DNA from: Clostridiales bacterium
Lineage (GTDB): Bacteria; Bacillota; Clostridia; Clostridiales; Clostridiaceae
Assembly (NCBI GenBank): GCA_012519845.1
Contig: JAAYPK010000102.1
Coordinates: forward strand, 1 to 64,000
DNA length: 64,000 bases
Direction: 5' to 3'
Shown piece by piece: positions 15,357 to 26,029 of this stretch. Below the pieces are notes generated by a model. It saw only the letters and a list, made by a program, of their open reading frames with translations. It had not been told where the DNA came from and ran no database searches. Made by a program: the position numbers and the translations under genes. Each line of letters opens with the position of its first letter. Position 1 is the first letter of the stretch.

Positions 15357-18300
15357 TTACTTAACAACTTTAACATCCATTAATAATTTTTCACCATTGA
15401 TCATAACTTCAGTATAATCATTATTTACCTCTGAATAAAAAATATCTAATGTTAATGTTTCCTTTTTAATGTTACTTTCATACTTCTTTATTACACTTAC
15501 TAATTTATCATTGTCTTTTACATATAAGTTTATCTTATCTGCTACTTCGAAATCTTTTTCTTTTCTCATATTTTGAATCATAGATATAATTTCTCTTATA
15601 TGACCTTCTTCTTGTAGCTCTTCTGTTATATGAGTGTCTAAAACTACACCAATTTCTCCTTCACCAGCAAAAGCGTATCCATCTAATCCCTGCATTGTTA
15701 CTAAAATATTTTCTGAATTCAATTCTATTTCTGTACCATCTACATTTATTACTTCCACATTTCCAGATTTTAGCTTTTGGGCTAATTCCATTTGATTTCT
15801 AGCTGAAATTTCTTTTCTTATTCCAGGAATCAACTTACCATATTGTTTTCCTAAAACAGGTAAATTAGGTTTTAGTTCAAAATTAACGTGTTCTGATAAA
15901 TCAGCTCCAAATGTAATTGATTTAATATTTAATTCATCTGTTATTATGTCACCATAATATTCTGGAAGTGATGCTGTAGAAACTAATATTTCAGAAAGTG
16001 GTTGCCTATTTTTAATATTTGCCCCATTTCTTGCACTTCTCCCTAATTTCACAATAGTATACGCTAAATCCATTTCTTTTTCTAATGATTTATTTATACT
16101 ATCTTCATCTACTTTTGGCCATGTGCATAAATGTATACTATCAGGTGCTGATGAATCTATATTTACTACTAGATTTTGATAAATTTCTTCTGTTATAAAT
16201 GGTACAAATGGTGCTGCTACCTTACATAATGTAACTAAAACATTATATAAAGTCATATATGCTCCTATTTTCTCATCTGTCATTTCCTGACTCCAATATC
16301 TTGATCTGTTTCTTCTAACATACCAATTTGATAATTCATCAGTAAAATCTTCTATTAATAAAGCAGCATTAGTTATATCGTAGCTATTAAGCTTATTATC
16401 TACTTCTTTAACTAATGTATTTAATTTAGACATTATCCATTTATCCATTACATTTTTAGACTCATAATCTTTATATTCTAAAGGATTAAATTTATCTATT
16501 TCTGCATATAAAACATAAAATGAATATACATTCCATAATGTACTTAAGAATTTTCTTTGAGCTTCTTGCACATCATCAATTGAAAATCTTGTTGGAAGCC
16601 AAGGAGCACTTGCTGTATAGAAATGCCATCTTGTAGCATCTGCTCCCTGAGAATCCAATACTTCAAATGGATCAACAACATTTCCTTTAGATTTTGACAT
16701 TTTTAATCCCTTTTTATCTAAAACATGACCTAAAACTATACAATTTTCAAAAGGATTTCTCTCAAAAATAGCAGTAGATATTGCTAATAATGTATAGAAC
16801 CAACCTCTAGTTTGATCCACAGCCTCTGAAATAAACTGTGCTGGATAATTTTTGTCAAATAACTCCTTATTTTCAAATGGATAATGTAATTGTGCAAATG
16901 GCATAGATCCTGAATCAAACCAACAATCTATTACCTCTTTAGTTCTTTTCATTTCCTTTCCACAATGTGGACATTTTAACTTAACATTATCTATATATGG
17001 TTTATGAAGTTCAATATCTTCTGGCACATCTATTCCTTTTTCTTTTAATTCATTTATGCTACCGATACATTCCTTGTGACCACATTCACATTCCCATATA
17101 GGAAGTGGTGTTCCCCAATATCTATCTCTTGAAATACCCCAATCAATAACATTTTCTAAGAACTTTCCAAATCTACCTGTTCTTATGTTATCAGGATACC
17201 AATTTATTTTATTATTATTTTCTAGTAAATTATCCCTAAGCTTTGTCATTGCAACAAACCAGCTTTCCTTAGGATAATATAAAAGTGGTGTATCACATCT
17301 CCAACAATGTGGATATGAGTGTAAATGCTTTTCTGCCTTAAATAGCTTATTATTTTCTTCAAGCCATTTACAAATACTTTCATCACACTTTTTAACAAAT
17401 TTTCCTGCCCAAGGAGTTACCTCATCTACAAATTTACCTTCCTTATCAACTAAATTTATAAATGTAATTCCATTTGCTTTTGCAACTAAGCTATCATCTT
17501 CACCATAAGCAGGTGCAATATGAACTATTCCTGTACCATCTGATAATGTAACGTAATCACCATGAATAACTTCAAAAGCTTTTCCTTCAACTTTTCCAAA
17601 TGGCATAAGTTGCTCGTACTTAACTCCAAGTAATTCTGTACCTTTAAACTCTTTAATTATTTCATAATTTTCCCCTAATACCTTATCTGCTAATTCTTTT
17701 GCAAGTACATAAATTTCATCTTCTACTTTTGCTTCTATATAGGTGTAGGCTTTATTAACACATAGTGCTAAATTTGATGGCAAAGTCCACGGAGTTGTAG
17801 TCCATGCCAATATATATTTATTACTCTCTCCTACCACTTTAAATTTAGCAATACAAGTTAAATCTTTTACATCTTTATATCCTTGTGCTACTTCATGTGA
17901 AGATAATGCTGTTCCACATCTTGGACAGTATGGCATTACTTTATGTCCTTCATAAAGTAATCCTTTATCCCACATTTGTTTTAATGCCCACCAAACTGAT
18001 TCAATATAATCATTATGATATGTTACATATGGATTTTCCATATCTACCCAATATCCTATTTTGTTTGTCATTTCTTCCCACATAGATACATAAGTAAATA
18101 CGCTTTCTTTACATTCTTTAACAAACTTCTCTACGCCATATTCCTCTATTTGTTCTTTACCTGAAATACCAAGCTTCTTTTCTATTTCAAGCTCTACTGG
18201 AAGTCCATGAGTATCCCAACCTGCTTTTCTAATTACTTGATATCCCTTCATTACTTTATATCTTGGAATAATATCCTTCATTACTCTTGTTAGTATATGT

Positions 18301-18470
18301 CCAACATGGGGTTTCCCATTTGCAGTTGGAGGTCCATCATAAAATGTAAAATACTCCCCATCTTTATTCATATGAAAATTTCTGTTAATAACATCCTTTT
18401 CTTTCCAAAGATTTGCAACATCTTTTTCCATTCCGACAAACCCATTAGAAAGCTCTACCTTCTTGTACAT
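15357..18470 (-). CDS. ileS: Isoleucyl-tRNA synthetase, type 2 (eukaryote-like)
   Basis: A 1037-residue IleRS charging tRNA-Ile. Signatures: [11 protein letters not shown] (HIGH motif), WDTHGLPVE in the connecting region, CP1 editing domain with [24 protein letters not shown] (KMSKS), and a long C-terminal domain. The length and motif wording fit the eukaryote-like IleRS2 branch found in clostridia, which is known for low mupirocin sensitivity; type 1 bacterial enzymes are about 100 residues shorter. The ATG at 18470 follows GGGAG by 8 bases. It is controlled by the T-box leader directly upstream. Confidence 0.95.
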   Translation of the reverse strand: MYKKVELSNGFVGMEKDVANLWKEKDVINRNFHMNKDGEYFTFYDGPPTANGKPHVGHILTRVMKDIIPRYKVMKGYQVIRKAGWDTHGLPVELEIEKKLGISGKEQIEEYGVEKFVKECKESVFTYVSMWEEMTNKIGYWVDMENPYVTYHNDYIESVWWALKQMWDKGLLYEGHKVMPYCPRCGTALSSHEVAQGYKDVKDLTCIAKFKVVGESNKYILAWTTTPWTLPSNLALCVNKAYTYIEAKVEDEIYVLAKELADKVLGENYEIIKEFKGTELLGVKYEQLMPFGKVEGKAFEVIHGDYVTLSDGTGIVHIAPAYGEDDSLVAKANGITFINLVDKEGKFVDEVTPWAGKFVKKCDESICKWLEENNKLFKAEKHLHSYPHCWRCDTPLLYYPKESWFVAMTKLRDNLLENNNKINWYPDNIRTGRFGKFLENVIDWGISRDRYWGTPLPIWECECGHKECIGSINELKEKGIDVPEDIELHKPYIDNVKLKCPHCGKEMKRTKEVIDCWFDSGSMPFAQLHYPFENKELFDKNYPAQFISEAVDQTRGWFYTLLAISTAIFERNPFENCIVLGHVLDKKGLKMSKSKGNVVDPFEVLDSQGADATRWHFYTASAPWLPTRFSIDDVQEAQRKFLSTLWNVYSFYVLYAEIDKFNPLEYKDYESKNVMDKWIMSKLNTLVKEVDNKLNSYDITNAALLIEDFTDELSNWYVRRNRSRYWSQEMTDEKIGAYMTLYNVLVTLCKVAAPFVPFITEEIYQNLVVNIDSSAPDSIHLCTWPKVDEDSINKSLEKEMDLAYTIVKLGRSARNGANIKNRQPLSEILVSTASLPEYYGDIITDELNIKSITFGADLSEHVNFELKPNLPVLGKQYGKLIPGIRKEISARNQMELAQKLKSGNVEVINVDGTEIELNSENILVTMQGLDGYAFAGEGEIGVVLDTHITEELQEEGHIREIISMIQNMRKEKDFEVADKINLYVKDNDKLVSVIKKYESNIKKETLTLDIFYSEVNNDYTEVMINGEKLLMDVKVVK

Positions 18471-18506
18471 GAAAATAACTCCCTTCAAACTTTTCTTTTA
18501 TACAAT

Positions 18507-18720
18507 AAAAAAAACTCCATCCAAAAGGACGAAGTTACATTCGCTATACCACCTATTGTTCATTCCTACTATAGGAAAATAATTCAAGTACTATCATACT
18601 CTATCCTCTAACGCTGGACAACGGGAAATCCTACTTAATACAAATTGTTCAGTTTCCAACTCCTAGGTGATTTTTACTAAACATCTTTATAATCTTACAC
18701 CAACCGATTACTCTCTAAAA
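18507..18720 (-). promoter_or_regulatory. T-box leader of ileS with Ile specifier
   Basis: Stem I begins near AGAGAGTAATCGG (about 18717); the AATCACC stretch supplies an ATC isoleucine specifier at 18671-18669. The T-box core AGGTGGTATAGCG lies at 18554-18542, followed by a 10-bp terminator stem (18513-18522 with 18527-18536) and an eight-T run. Uncharged tRNA-Ile should stabilise the antiterminator and allow ileS transcription. Confidence 0.92.
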
Positions 18721-18763
18721 AAGAATATATAGCTACTTCTCCTAATCACAGTTATTTTAAATT

Positions 18764-18792
18764 ATTATATATAAGATTTAAAATTTTGTCAA
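18764..18792 (-). promoter_or_regulatory. Consensus promoter of the ileS T-box transcript
   Basis: TTGACA (18792-18787) and TATAAT (18769-18764) separated by 17 bases on the minus strand, about 45 bases upstream of Stem I. Confidence 0.8.
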
Positions 18793-18965
18793 TCCTTTAT
18801 ATTTCTTTATTTAGAAATATATATAATTATTTTTATGGAAATTAAGAAGTATTATCCTATATTCCCTTAATTTATTCTAAATATCTGCCATTTATTTTAT
18901 TTTTGACTTTTGCAAGGAAGAGTATAATTAAATTAAGGAAAAAAATATTGAAAGAAGGCTTTATT

Positions 18966-19568
18966 ATGACAAATTTAGCATTTAAAATGGAAGAACGTAC
19001 TAAAAATGAAAAGGCTAAAGTAATTAGAAAAAAAGGAGAAATTCCTGGAATAATATATGGAGGTTCTTTGAGTAATCCAATATCAATTAAAATGAAGAAA
19101 ACTCAATTACCTAAAATTTTTGCTTCACATTTAAAAAGTTCCATAATCCCATTATCTGTTAATGACAGCGTTAAAAATTGTGTTATTAAAGATGTTCAAA
19201 AGGATAATTTTGGAAAAGTAATTCATGTTGATTTCCAATGTGTTAAAGCTAATGAAAAAATTAAATTAAAGGTTCCAGTTTCTTTTGAAGGTCAAGGTGC
19301 ATTAACTTCAAAAGGATTACTACTAGAAATAATGGCTACTGAAATTGAAGTTCAAGGTTCAGTAGAAAAAATACCTGAAACAATTCTTATAGATGTTTCT
19401 AAAATGAATTATGAAGATAAAGTATTAGCTGAAAATATTAATTTGCCTGAAGATGTACACTTAGTAACTCACAAAGATTTATTACTAGCAGTTATAGCAA
19501 GTGCACCTACTGAAGAAGTAAACGAAGAAGAGACAAGCGAAAGTGATTCTTCTACATCAATCGAATAA
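18966..19568 (+). CDS. rplY: Ribosomal protein bL25, long CTC/TL5 form
   Basis: A 200-residue L25/general stress protein CTC family member that binds 5S rRNA in the large subunit. The N-terminal L25 domain covers about residues 1-90 (with RKKGEIPGIIYGG and FQCVKANEKI), and the C-terminal TL5 domain about 95-185; an acidic Glu/Ser tail ends the chain. The ATG at 18966 follows AGAAGG by about 7 bases; the frame is open 21 codons upstream without a ribosome site, so the shorter start is preferred. A TATAAT at 18923-18928 may serve as -10, with only a weak -35. It is transcribed divergently from ileS. Confidence 0.93.
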   Translation: MTNLAFKMEERTKNEKAKVIRKKGEIPGIIYGGSLSNPISIKMKKTQLPKIFASHLKSSIIPLSVNDSVKNCVIKDVQKDNFGKVIHVDFQCVKANEKIKLKVPVSFEGQGALTSKGLLLEIMATEIEVQGSVEKIPETILIDVSKMNYEDKVLAENINLPEDVHLVTHKDLLLAVIASAPTEEVNEEETSESDSSTSIE

Positions 19569-19584
19569 TTATTATTAATTACCA

Positions 19585-19613
19585 TTGACTATTAATTGCT
19601 TGCATGCTTTAAT
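19585..19613 (+). promoter_or_regulatory. Likely promoter of the BFD-like gene
   Basis: TTGACT (19585-19590) and TTTAAT (19608-19613) are 17 bases apart, 32 bases before the next start codon. Confidence 0.5.
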
Positions 19614-19644
19614 ATAGGTAGATATATTAATGGAGGTAATTAAT

Positions 19645-19851
19645 ATGGAAAACAATGTGAATGAAGAAGTTCTTGATAAATTAACAAAAGTTTGTATATG
19701 TAAGGCAATAAATCGTGCCACTATAAAAAAATCAATTGATAATGGAGCTAACACTGTAGAAAAAGTAATGGAAACTACTGGTGCAGGTACAGGTGGCTGC
19801 AAAGGATGCAGATGCATTCCTAAAATAAAAGAACTTATTGAAAATAAATAG
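19645..19851 (+). CDS. Small (2Fe-2S)-binding, BFD-like protein
   Basis: A 68-residue protein with the bacterioferritin-associated ferredoxin (Fer2_BFD) cysteine pattern: CICK near the start and GCKGCRC near the end, separated by a helix-turn-helix-like stretch with GANTVEKVMETTGAGTGG. The domain carries a 2Fe-2S cluster and occurs in BFD, NirB and NifU; stand-alone copies are common in clostridia and are of uncertain partner. The ATG at 19645 follows GGAGG by 8 bases; an in-frame ATG at 19630 overlaps the ribosome site and is rejected. It has its own promoter and terminator. Confidence 0.85.
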   Translation: MENNVNEEVLDKLTKVCICKAINRATIKKSIDNGANTVEKVMETTGAGTGGCKGCRCIPKIKELIENK

Positions 19852-19858
19852 TAATAAA

Positions 19859-19902
19859 AAAAAGAATTTTCCAAAGGCTTATGCTAAGGAAAATTCTTTT
19901 TT
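19859..19902. terminator. Bidirectional terminator between the BFD-like gene and aspartate kinase
   Basis: AAAGAATTTTCC (19861-19872) pairs with GGAAAATTCTTT (19888-19899); A and T runs on the flanks allow use by both converging genes. Confidence 0.8.
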
Positions 19903-19909
19903 ATTATAA

Positions 19910-21220
19910 TTAATTAAATTGATTATAGATTGCTTTAATAGCTTTTTCAAAATCATCATTTTCAATACCAACTAGTATATTCATTTCTGATGATCCTTGG
20001 TCAATCATTCTAATATTTACACCTGCTTCAGAAAGTGCTGAAAATACCTTTGCAGCAACTCCTCTATTTTTAGCCATTCCTTTTCCAACAGTAGCTATTA
20101 GAGCCATATTAGGATAAACATATATTGAATCTGGATTACAGCTTCTTTTAATTTCTTCTACTATTTTTTCCTTTTTATTCTTTAACTCAGAATCAGAAAT
20201 AACAACGCATACTGTATCAATTCCCGATGGCATACATTCAAAGGATACACCGTTCATTTCTAAAACGCCTAAAACCTTTCTACAAAATCCTAATTCTGAA
20301 TTCATCATAGCTTTTTCCAAAGAAATTACTGTAAAGTCCTTTTTACCTGCAATTCCAGTTAAAGTTTTAATTTCATCTTGATCTGAACCTTTTACAATTA
20401 AAGTACCCTTATCCTCCGGCTTATTAGTGTTCTTTATATTAATTGGAATTCCTGCTTCTCTTACTGGGAATATTGCATCCTCATGAAGTACAGAAGCTCC
20501 CATATACGCTAGCTCTCGTAATTCTTTATATGTTATTGAATCTATTGCTTTTGGGTTTTCAACTATTCTAGGATCAGCCATTAAAAATCCTGAAACATCT
20601 GTCCAATTTTCATATAATTCAGCATCTACACTTGCTGCTACTAAAGCTCCTGTTACATCTGATCCCCCTCTAGAGAATGTTACAATATCACCATTTTCAT
20701 TTGCTCCATAGAAACCTGGAATAACTGCCCTTTCAACATTTCTAAGTTTTGACTTAAGTGCTAAATCTGTTTTTTCCCTATTTAATGTTCCATCAGGTGT
20801 AAATACCATTACATCTTTAGCATCAACAAATTCATATTCTAGATAATTCGCAAGTATTAATCCATTTAAATATTCTCCTCTACTAGCTGCATAATCTTTT
20901 GATGCCCCTTCTTCAATATCTTTCTTCACAATATCTAAATACTTATTAATATCAAAATTCAATCCTAAATCTTCTACTATTCCAATATATCTTTCAGAAA
21001 TATGTTTAAATACATCATCTAATGAAATTCCTGTATTCACATGAGCATTACAAAGATATAATAAATCTGTTATTTTAGAATCTTTCTTATTTCTTTTTCC
21101 TGGCGCTGAAGGCACTACATACTTTCTTGCCTTATCCGCTAATATAATTTCTTTAACTTTCTTAAATTGAGAAGCATCTGCTAAAGAACTTCCCCCAAAC
21201 TTCGTTACAATTGTATTCAT
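19910..21220 (-). CDS. lysC: Aspartate kinase
   Basis: A 436-residue monofunctional aspartokinase that phosphorylates aspartate in the Lys/Met/Thr pathway. The kinase domain has VTKFGGSSLAD at the N-terminus and FSRGGSDVTGAL; the C-terminal third has two ACT domains (for example ISLEKAMMNSELGF and MIDQGSSEMNILVGI), so amino-acid feedback control is expected. The ATG follows GGGGG. No lysine riboswitch fits in the 160-base upstream gap; a promoter (TTGAAA, 16, TAGAAT at 21284-21257) and a small inverted repeat ATAGTAT/ATACTAT (21284-21302) lie there. Confidence 0.92.
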   Translation of the reverse strand: MNTIVTKFGGSSLADASQFKKVKEIILADKARKYVVPSAPGKRNKKDSKITDLLYLCNAHVNTGISLDDVFKHISERYIGIVEDLGLNFDINKYLDIVKKDIEEGASKDYAASRGEYLNGLILANYLEYEFVDAKDVMVFTPDGTLNREKTDLALKSKLRNVERAVIPGFYGANENGDIVTFSRGGSDVTGALVAASVDAELYENWTDVSGFLMADPRIVENPKAIDSITYKELRELAYMGASVLHEDAIFPVREAGIPINIKNTNKPEDKGTLIVKGSDQDEIKTLTGIAGKKDFTVISLEKAMMNSELGFCRKVLGVLEMNGVSFECMPSGIDTVCVVISDSELKNKKEKIVEEIKRSCNPDSIYVYPNMALIATVGKGMAKNRGVAAKVFSALSEAGVNIRMIDQGSSEMNILVGIENDDFEKAIKAIYNQFN

Positions 21221-21256
21221 TTTTATTTGCCCCCATTTTTTTATATTACAAAATTT

Positions 21257-21284
21257 ATTCTACCAATAATTATGATATTTTCAA
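21257..21284 (-). promoter_or_regulatory. Promoter of aspartate kinase with adjacent inverted repeat
   Basis: TTGAAA (21284-21279) and TAGAAT (21262-21257) with a 16-base spacer. An inverted repeat of 7 bp with a 4-base loop overlaps the upstream edge of the -35 box and could be an operator. Confidence 0.5.
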
Positions 21285-21323
21285 TAGTATTTTGATACTA
21301 TATTAATTAATTTTATTGAAAAT

Positions 21324-21365
21324 AAATCCTATAGCTATAATATACTAATTTTAGCTATAGGATTT
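21324..21365 (-). terminator. Terminator after the first chemoreceptor gene
   Basis: AAATCCTATAGCTA (21324-21337) pairs perfectly with TAGCTATAGGATTT (21352-21365), 16 bases after the receptor stop codon; the T run on the exit side is modest. Confidence 0.65.
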
Positions 21366-21380
21366 AATATTTAAATTTAA

Positions 21381-23120
21381 TTAATATTTAAATTTATTAG
21401 AATTTTCCTTCATGCCAATTGATAGATTTGATATTTTATCTATAGATTCTCCAAAATTTGAAATTGTTTCTGTTTGTTGTTGTACAGATGCAGCTACTTC
21501 TTCTGATGAAGCCGCATTCTCCTCTGCTATTGCAGATAAATTTTGAATTATATCTATCATTTCACCTGTTTTCATTTGCATCATACTTGAAGAATCATTT
21601 AAATCTTTTAATTTATCCATTGATTTTTCTACACTCTCAGATATTCCATTGAATTTATCTGAAGTAATATTTACACTATTGCTTTGTTCTTCCATCAATG
21701 ATGAAATTTTATTAACTGTTACCACTGCATTTTCAGTTCTATTAGTTAATTCATCTATAATAATTTGTATTTCCTTTGTGAACTTATTTGATTCTTCTGC
21801 TAATTTTCTTACTTCCTCAGCAACAACTGTAAATCCTTTTCCATTTTCTCCCGCTCTTGCAGCTTCAATTGCAGCATTTAAAGCTAAAAGATTTGTTTGT
21901 TCTGAAATGTCATTAATCATTCCACTGGCTTTTTCAATTTCCTTTGCTTTATTATTAGTATCAGTTATTACTCCATATATCTCCTTAGTAGCTTCTGTTG
22001 CTTCCTTACTATTTTTATATAATACATCAATAGCCTTAATTCCATCTTCCTTGTATTCATCAACCTTATTCATAATTTTATTTAATGAAATTAAATTATT
22101 TTTACTTTCTTCTATATATTCTCCAAGTTCTTCAACTTTATTAGATCCACTTTCTGTATCTCTTGCTTGCTTAGTTGCACCTTCTGCTATTTGAGTTACA
22201 GCATTGGATATTTCATTTGCAGTAATATTAATTTGTTCCATATTACTAATTAAACTATTTGTATAATCTGAAAAATCATCAGATATACCTGCAGTATCTT
22301 TAGCAAACTTACGAATATTTTCAATTGACACTTGAATAGATTTTGCTAAATCTCCTACTTCATCCTTTAAGTTAATAATTTCCTGTGGAATGTCTTCAGA
22401 AACATCTAAGTTTTTAACTTTATTTGAAAATCTTGCTGTTTTAATTATTCCTTTTGTAATACTATTACCTATTAATACTGTTAATAAAATTGTTATAGCT
22501 ACAGCTACAAAACCTACTAATGCAAATCTAAATAATAAACCTCTTAAATTATTATCTATAGTTTCATATACTTCTGAAACAGGAACCCCAATAAATATTG
22601 CCCCTGCAACATTCCCATTATTATCCCTTATTAAGGTATATGTAGATGAGTATTCTTCTCCATTTACTATAGTAATTCCATTAAACTCTTCATTATTAGT
22701 TAATTTTCTATAGGCTTCTTGATCTTTATCCATTTTGCTACCAGTAATTCTTTTATAGTCCTCTCCAATTATGTTACTTGATGAAACTATAAAATCATCA
22801 CCAACTTTTTTATAGATGGTTGCTACATCATTTAAATCTTGTGATACTTTATCTAAAACTCCACTATCACCCTCAATAGAAATTCCGTCTAGATCTGTTA
22901 ATTCTCCTTTTGTTACCTTAATTGCTCCATAATCATACCCTATATAGCTTAAAAGTGCACTCATATCTGACAAAAGTTTTCTTTCTACTTGCTGATTTGC
23001 AACATCAGTTATTTTCTCTTTTGCACCAGTATATCCAACAATGGATACAATTATTATAATTATAGAAATAATACTTGAAAACAATAATAAAAGTTTAGTT
23101 TTAATGCTATTTTTTCTCAT
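21381..23120 (-). CDS. Methyl-accepting chemotaxis protein (Cache sensor)
   Basis: A 579-residue chemoreceptor. Membrane segments at about residues 8-30 and 193-216 flank an extracellular Cache-type sensor (with [22 protein letters not shown] near its end). A HAMP region follows, then a signalling domain whose hairpin tip reads [20 protein letters not shown] and [15 protein letters not shown]. The chain ends without a CheB/CheR-tethering pentapeptide. An AAAGGAGGAGAC site precedes the ATG. It is paralogous to the receptor immediately upstream (104-base gap). Ligand unknown; Cache domains of this layout often bind small organic acids. Confidence 0.93.
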   Translation of the reverse strand: MRKNSIKTKLLLLFSSIISIIIIIVSIVGYTGAKEKITDVANQQVERKLLSDMSALLSYIGYDYGAIKVTKGELTDLDGISIEGDSGVLDKVSQDLNDVATIYKKVGDDFIVSSSNIIGEDYKRITGSKMDKDQEAYRKLTNNEEFNGITIVNGEEYSSTYTLIRDNNGNVAGAIFIGVPVSEVYETIDNNLRGLLFRFALVGFVAVAITILLTVLIGNSITKGIIKTARFSNKVKNLDVSEDIPQEIINLKDEVGDLAKSIQVSIENIRKFAKDTAGISDDFSDYTNSLISNMEQINITANEISNAVTQIAEGATKQARDTESGSNKVEELGEYIEESKNNLISLNKIMNKVDEYKEDGIKAIDVLYKNSKEATEATKEIYGVITDTNNKAKEIEKASGMINDISEQTNLLALNAAIEAARAGENGKGFTVVAEEVRKLAEESNKFTKEIQIIIDELTNRTENAVVTVNKISSLMEEQSNSVNITSDKFNGISESVEKSMDKLKDLNDSSSMMQMKTGEMIDIIQNLSAIAEENAASSEEVAASVQQQTETISNFGESIDKISNLSIGMKENSNKFKY

Positions 23121-23224
23121 GTCTCCTCCTTTGATCTATTATTAATATACAACGTAATTTTACCATTAATTCTATTTATTTAATGAAATTATTGTTAATC
23201 CAATATTATATTTTTATTAATTGT

Positions 23225-24958
23225 TTATTTATAGTTAAATTTTGATACATTATCCCTCATATCTTCGGCTAATTTCGACATATTCTTAATTAGCTGTTCA
23301 AATTCTTCTATGCTTGATGTTTGTTCTTCAACAGATGCTGCCACTTCTTCAGTAGATGCTGCATTCTCTTCTGCTATTGCAGAAAGATTTTGCATTATGC
23401 TAATAATATTATCTTTTTCATTCTCCATTACTTCAGAAATGTTATTTAACTTATCTAAAGAATTTAACGCTTTCTCAATACTATCTGAAATTCCAATGAA
23501 TTTACCTGAAGTAATTTCCACACTTTTATTTTGATTGTCCATAATTAACATCATATTTTTCATAGTTTCTACTGCCTGTTCTGTTGTATGAGTTAAATCA
23601 GCAATTATATTCTTAATATCCTCAGTAAATTTATTAGATTGTTCTGCAAGCTTTCTTATTTCCTCTGCCACAACAGTAAATCCATTGCCGCTTTCTCCTG
23701 CTCTTGCAGCTTCTATAGCAGCATTTAAAGCCAATAAATTAGTCTGCTCACCTATTTCTTTTATCATATTGCTAGCTTCTTCGATTTTTCTTGCTTTATT
23801 ATTAGTATCAATAATTACATCATAAATACTATTGGTTGACTTTGTAGATTCTAAGCTTTCTTCAGAAAGCTTTTTTACTAAATTAACACCTTCTTGTTTT
23901 AATTCTTGAACTTCATTCATTAATATATTTAAATTATTTAATTCCTTCCTGCACTCCTCAATATCAACACCTAGATTGTCCACCTTATTAGTTCCTTCTT
24001 GAGTATCTTTTGCTTGATTGGTTGCTCCATCAGCAATTTGTACTACAACACTTGATATTTCCTTAGATGTTTCACTTACCTGATTTATATTATTTTCCAA
24101 ATCGTTAGAATAACTTTCTATATTTTCAGATTGAATATTAGTTTCTTTTGCAAAGTTTCTTAAACTAACTACTGCTGTTTGAATAGATCCTGCAACTTGT
24201 CCTATTTCATCTTTATTTTTTAATAATTTTTCTGATATATCAGAAGCTACATCTAAATTTTGTATCTTTTTTGCAAATTCTACTGTTTCATTTAATGACT
24301 TAGTGATTGTCCTTGATATTAAATATGAAATCACTATTGTTAATAAAATAAAAACTACTCCCAATGAAAGAAAAACTACTAAAATGCCATTTAAATTATC
24401 TCTTATTTCCTCATTAATTTCATCCATTGGAACACCGATAAATAGTGCTCCTACTGTTTCACCATTTCTTATAATTGGTTTATACATTGCATAATAATCT
24501 ATCTTATTTATTATTGTTTTTCCAACATACTCTTTTCCATTAATGACCTGTTTATAGGCTTCTTCAGTATTATCTAAATTTGTTCCATCTAAACGTTTCC
24601 CAGATTCATCTGTAATATTAGTTGCTATTCTTGTTAACTCATTATTATTATTAAGAAAAATTGTTGCTACATCTGAAAGTCCATCTTTTATTTCATCTAA
24701 AATAATATAGTTTTTCTCTATGCTTTTACCATTTTTGTCCTTTAACTCGTTATTTTCGTAATTTAAATTTCCATATTCATACTCTATGTATTTTTCAAAA
24801 GCATTCATATCAGATTGTAATTTACTTTCAGCTTGTATTTCTGATACACTATAAATGTTTGAACGTGCTTTAGTATATCCAATACTACATAAAATAATAA
24901 TAGATAAAGAAACTATTACAGAAAAAAGAATTGTTATTTTACTTCTAATACTTTTCAT
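23225..24958 (-). CDS. Methyl-accepting chemotaxis protein (Cache sensor), tandem paralogue
   Basis: A 577-residue receptor with the same architecture as its neighbour: first membrane segment about residues 9-28, Cache-type sensor (containing [23 protein letters not shown]), second membrane segment about 190-215, HAMP, and a signalling hairpin [20 protein letters not shown]. The ATG at 24958 is preceded by GAGGTGATAC; an earlier in-frame GTG lies in that site and is rejected. Sensor domains of the two differ much more than the signalling domains, which suggests duplication followed by change of ligand. Confidence 0.93.
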   Translation of the reverse strand: MKSIRSKITILFSVIVSLSIIILCSIGYTKARSNIYSVSEIQAESKLQSDMNAFEKYIEYEYGNLNYENNELKDKNGKSIEKNYIILDEIKDGLSDVATIFLNNNNELTRIATNITDESGKRLDGTNLDNTEEAYKQVINGKEYVGKTIINKIDYYAMYKPIIRNGETVGALFIGVPMDEINEEIRDNLNGILVVFLSLGVVFILLTIVISYLISRTITKSLNETVEFAKKIQNLDVASDISEKLLKNKDEIGQVAGSIQTAVVSLRNFAKETNIQSENIESYSNDLENNINQVSETSKEISSVVVQIADGATNQAKDTQEGTNKVDNLGVDIEECRKELNNLNILMNEVQELKQEGVNLVKKLSEESLESTKSTNSIYDVIIDTNNKARKIEEASNMIKEIGEQTNLLALNAAIEAARAGESGNGFTVVAEEIRKLAEQSNKFTEDIKNIIADLTHTTEQAVETMKNMMLIMDNQNKSVEITSGKFIGISDSIEKALNSLDKLNNISEVMENEKDNIISIMQNLSAIAEENAASTEEVAASVEEQTSSIEEFEQLIKNMSKLAEDMRDNVSKFNYK

Positions 24959-25054
24959 ATGTATCACCTCATATTTTTTTCTAAAAACCCTTATATTACC
25001 TAATTCTATAACTTAATTTTATCATGATATCTTTATTACAACAGTAAACTTTTT

Positions 25055-25879
25055 TTAAATTATTTGTAACATAGCCTTTGCCACTCCACTATTATTATTG
25101 GAATCTGTAATATATTTAGCTTCTTTTTTTAATCCGTCACAGGCATTCCCCATAGCAACTCCAAAGCCAGCATATTTTATCATGGAAATATCATTTTCAT
25201 TGTCCCCTATACATACTACTTCTTCCCTTTTTACTCCTAATAAGTTAGCCAATGTTTTCACTGCATTACCTTTAGAAGATCCTTTTTTCATAACTTCAAA
25301 ATTATTAGAAGAAGAACTTACTACTTCAAACATGTCTAACTTTTTTATTTCCTCTTTAGCCTTCATTATTTTATTAATATCATTTTCTTCAATGGCAATT
25401 GCTTTTAAGATTTCACTAGAACACTTTTTAATTACTGCCTCTAAATCTTGATTTACTATTAATTTTATCTTATTTTCATCCTTTGCTTTTGCGTTAGTTA
25501 TTCCATAAGGGTGATCTTTTGGAAAAGGTTTCTTAGATATTGCTGAATTAAAAGTATTAAAATAATAAGTATTAATATTATGTTTTTCTAACATTTTATA
25601 TATGATAATTGATTCTTCAAGAGAAAAAGATTCTTTATATAAAATCTCTGATTTATTTTTTCCTACTATAAATGTACCATTAGAAGCTATAATAGGATCA
25701 TTTATTCCAAGCTCCTCTGCGTAATGTTTTGCAGAGGTTAATAACCTTCCTGTGCAAAGAACAACCATTACTCCCTTCTTTTGTGCTTCTTTTATAGCTT
25801 TATAATTCTCATCTGAAATATTGTGATTATCATCTAACAATGTTCCATCCATATCAATGCATATTAATTTATATTTCAT
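25055..25879 (-). CDS. Cof-type HAD-family phosphatase
   Basis: A 274-residue HAD-superfamily (IIB, Cof) hydrolase acting on small phosphorylated metabolites. Motif I DMDGTLLDD with the nucleophile Asp at residue 9 (CIDMDGT), motif II LCTGR, a C2B cap in the middle, Lys in motif III (KGSSKGNAV), and motif IV GDNENDISMIKYAGFGVAMGN. Substrate cannot be read from sequence. A GGAGG site precedes the ATG and a TTGACA promoter lies at about 25936. Confidence 0.92.
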   Translation of the reverse strand: MKYKLICIDMDGTLLDDNHNISDENYKAIKEAQKKGVMVVLCTGRLLTSAKHYAEELGINDPIIASNGTFIVGKNKSEILYKESFSLEESIIIYKMLEKHNINTYYFNTFNSAISKKPFPKDHPYGITNAKAKDENKIKLIVNQDLEAVIKKCSSEILKAIAIEENDINKIMKAKEEIKKLDMFEVVSSSSNNFEVMKKGSSKGNAVKTLANLLGVKREEVVCIGDNENDISMIKYAGFGVAMGNACDGLKKEAKYITDSNNNSGVAKAMLQII

Positions 25880-25907
25880 ATAATTTCCTCCTAATTAACA
25901 TAAACTA

Positions 25908-25936
25908 TATCTATCAAAAAATCATAATTATGTCAA
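25908..25936 (-). promoter_or_regulatory. Likely promoter of the HAD phosphatase gene
   Basis: TTGACA (25936-25931) with TAGATA 17 bases downstream (25913-25908); here the promoter lies after the rubrerythrin terminator, the ordinary arrangement. Confidence 0.5.
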
Positions 25937-25967
25937 TAAAGTAGTTTTTGAGTTCTTCCTTAATTTC

Positions 25968-26013
25968 AAAAAAAGCCATTGCTTATGGATTTTTATCCTT
26001 AAAGCAACAGCCT
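25968..26013 (-). terminator. Terminator after rubrerythrin (member of a two-copy hairpin family)
   Basis: A long imperfect hairpin (about 25974-26013) around the loop TTTTT is followed on the minus strand by a seven-T run. Its arms closely resemble the hairpin after carB at 59201-59241. Confidence 0.75.
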
Positions 26014-26029
26014 TCATACTCTTTTATAT

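Noticed and set aside
21221..21380. Possible lysine riboswitch before aspartate kinase
   Set aside because: The gap is only 160 bases, contains the terminator of the preceding gene and a normal promoter, and shows none of the lysine aptamer's conserved segments.
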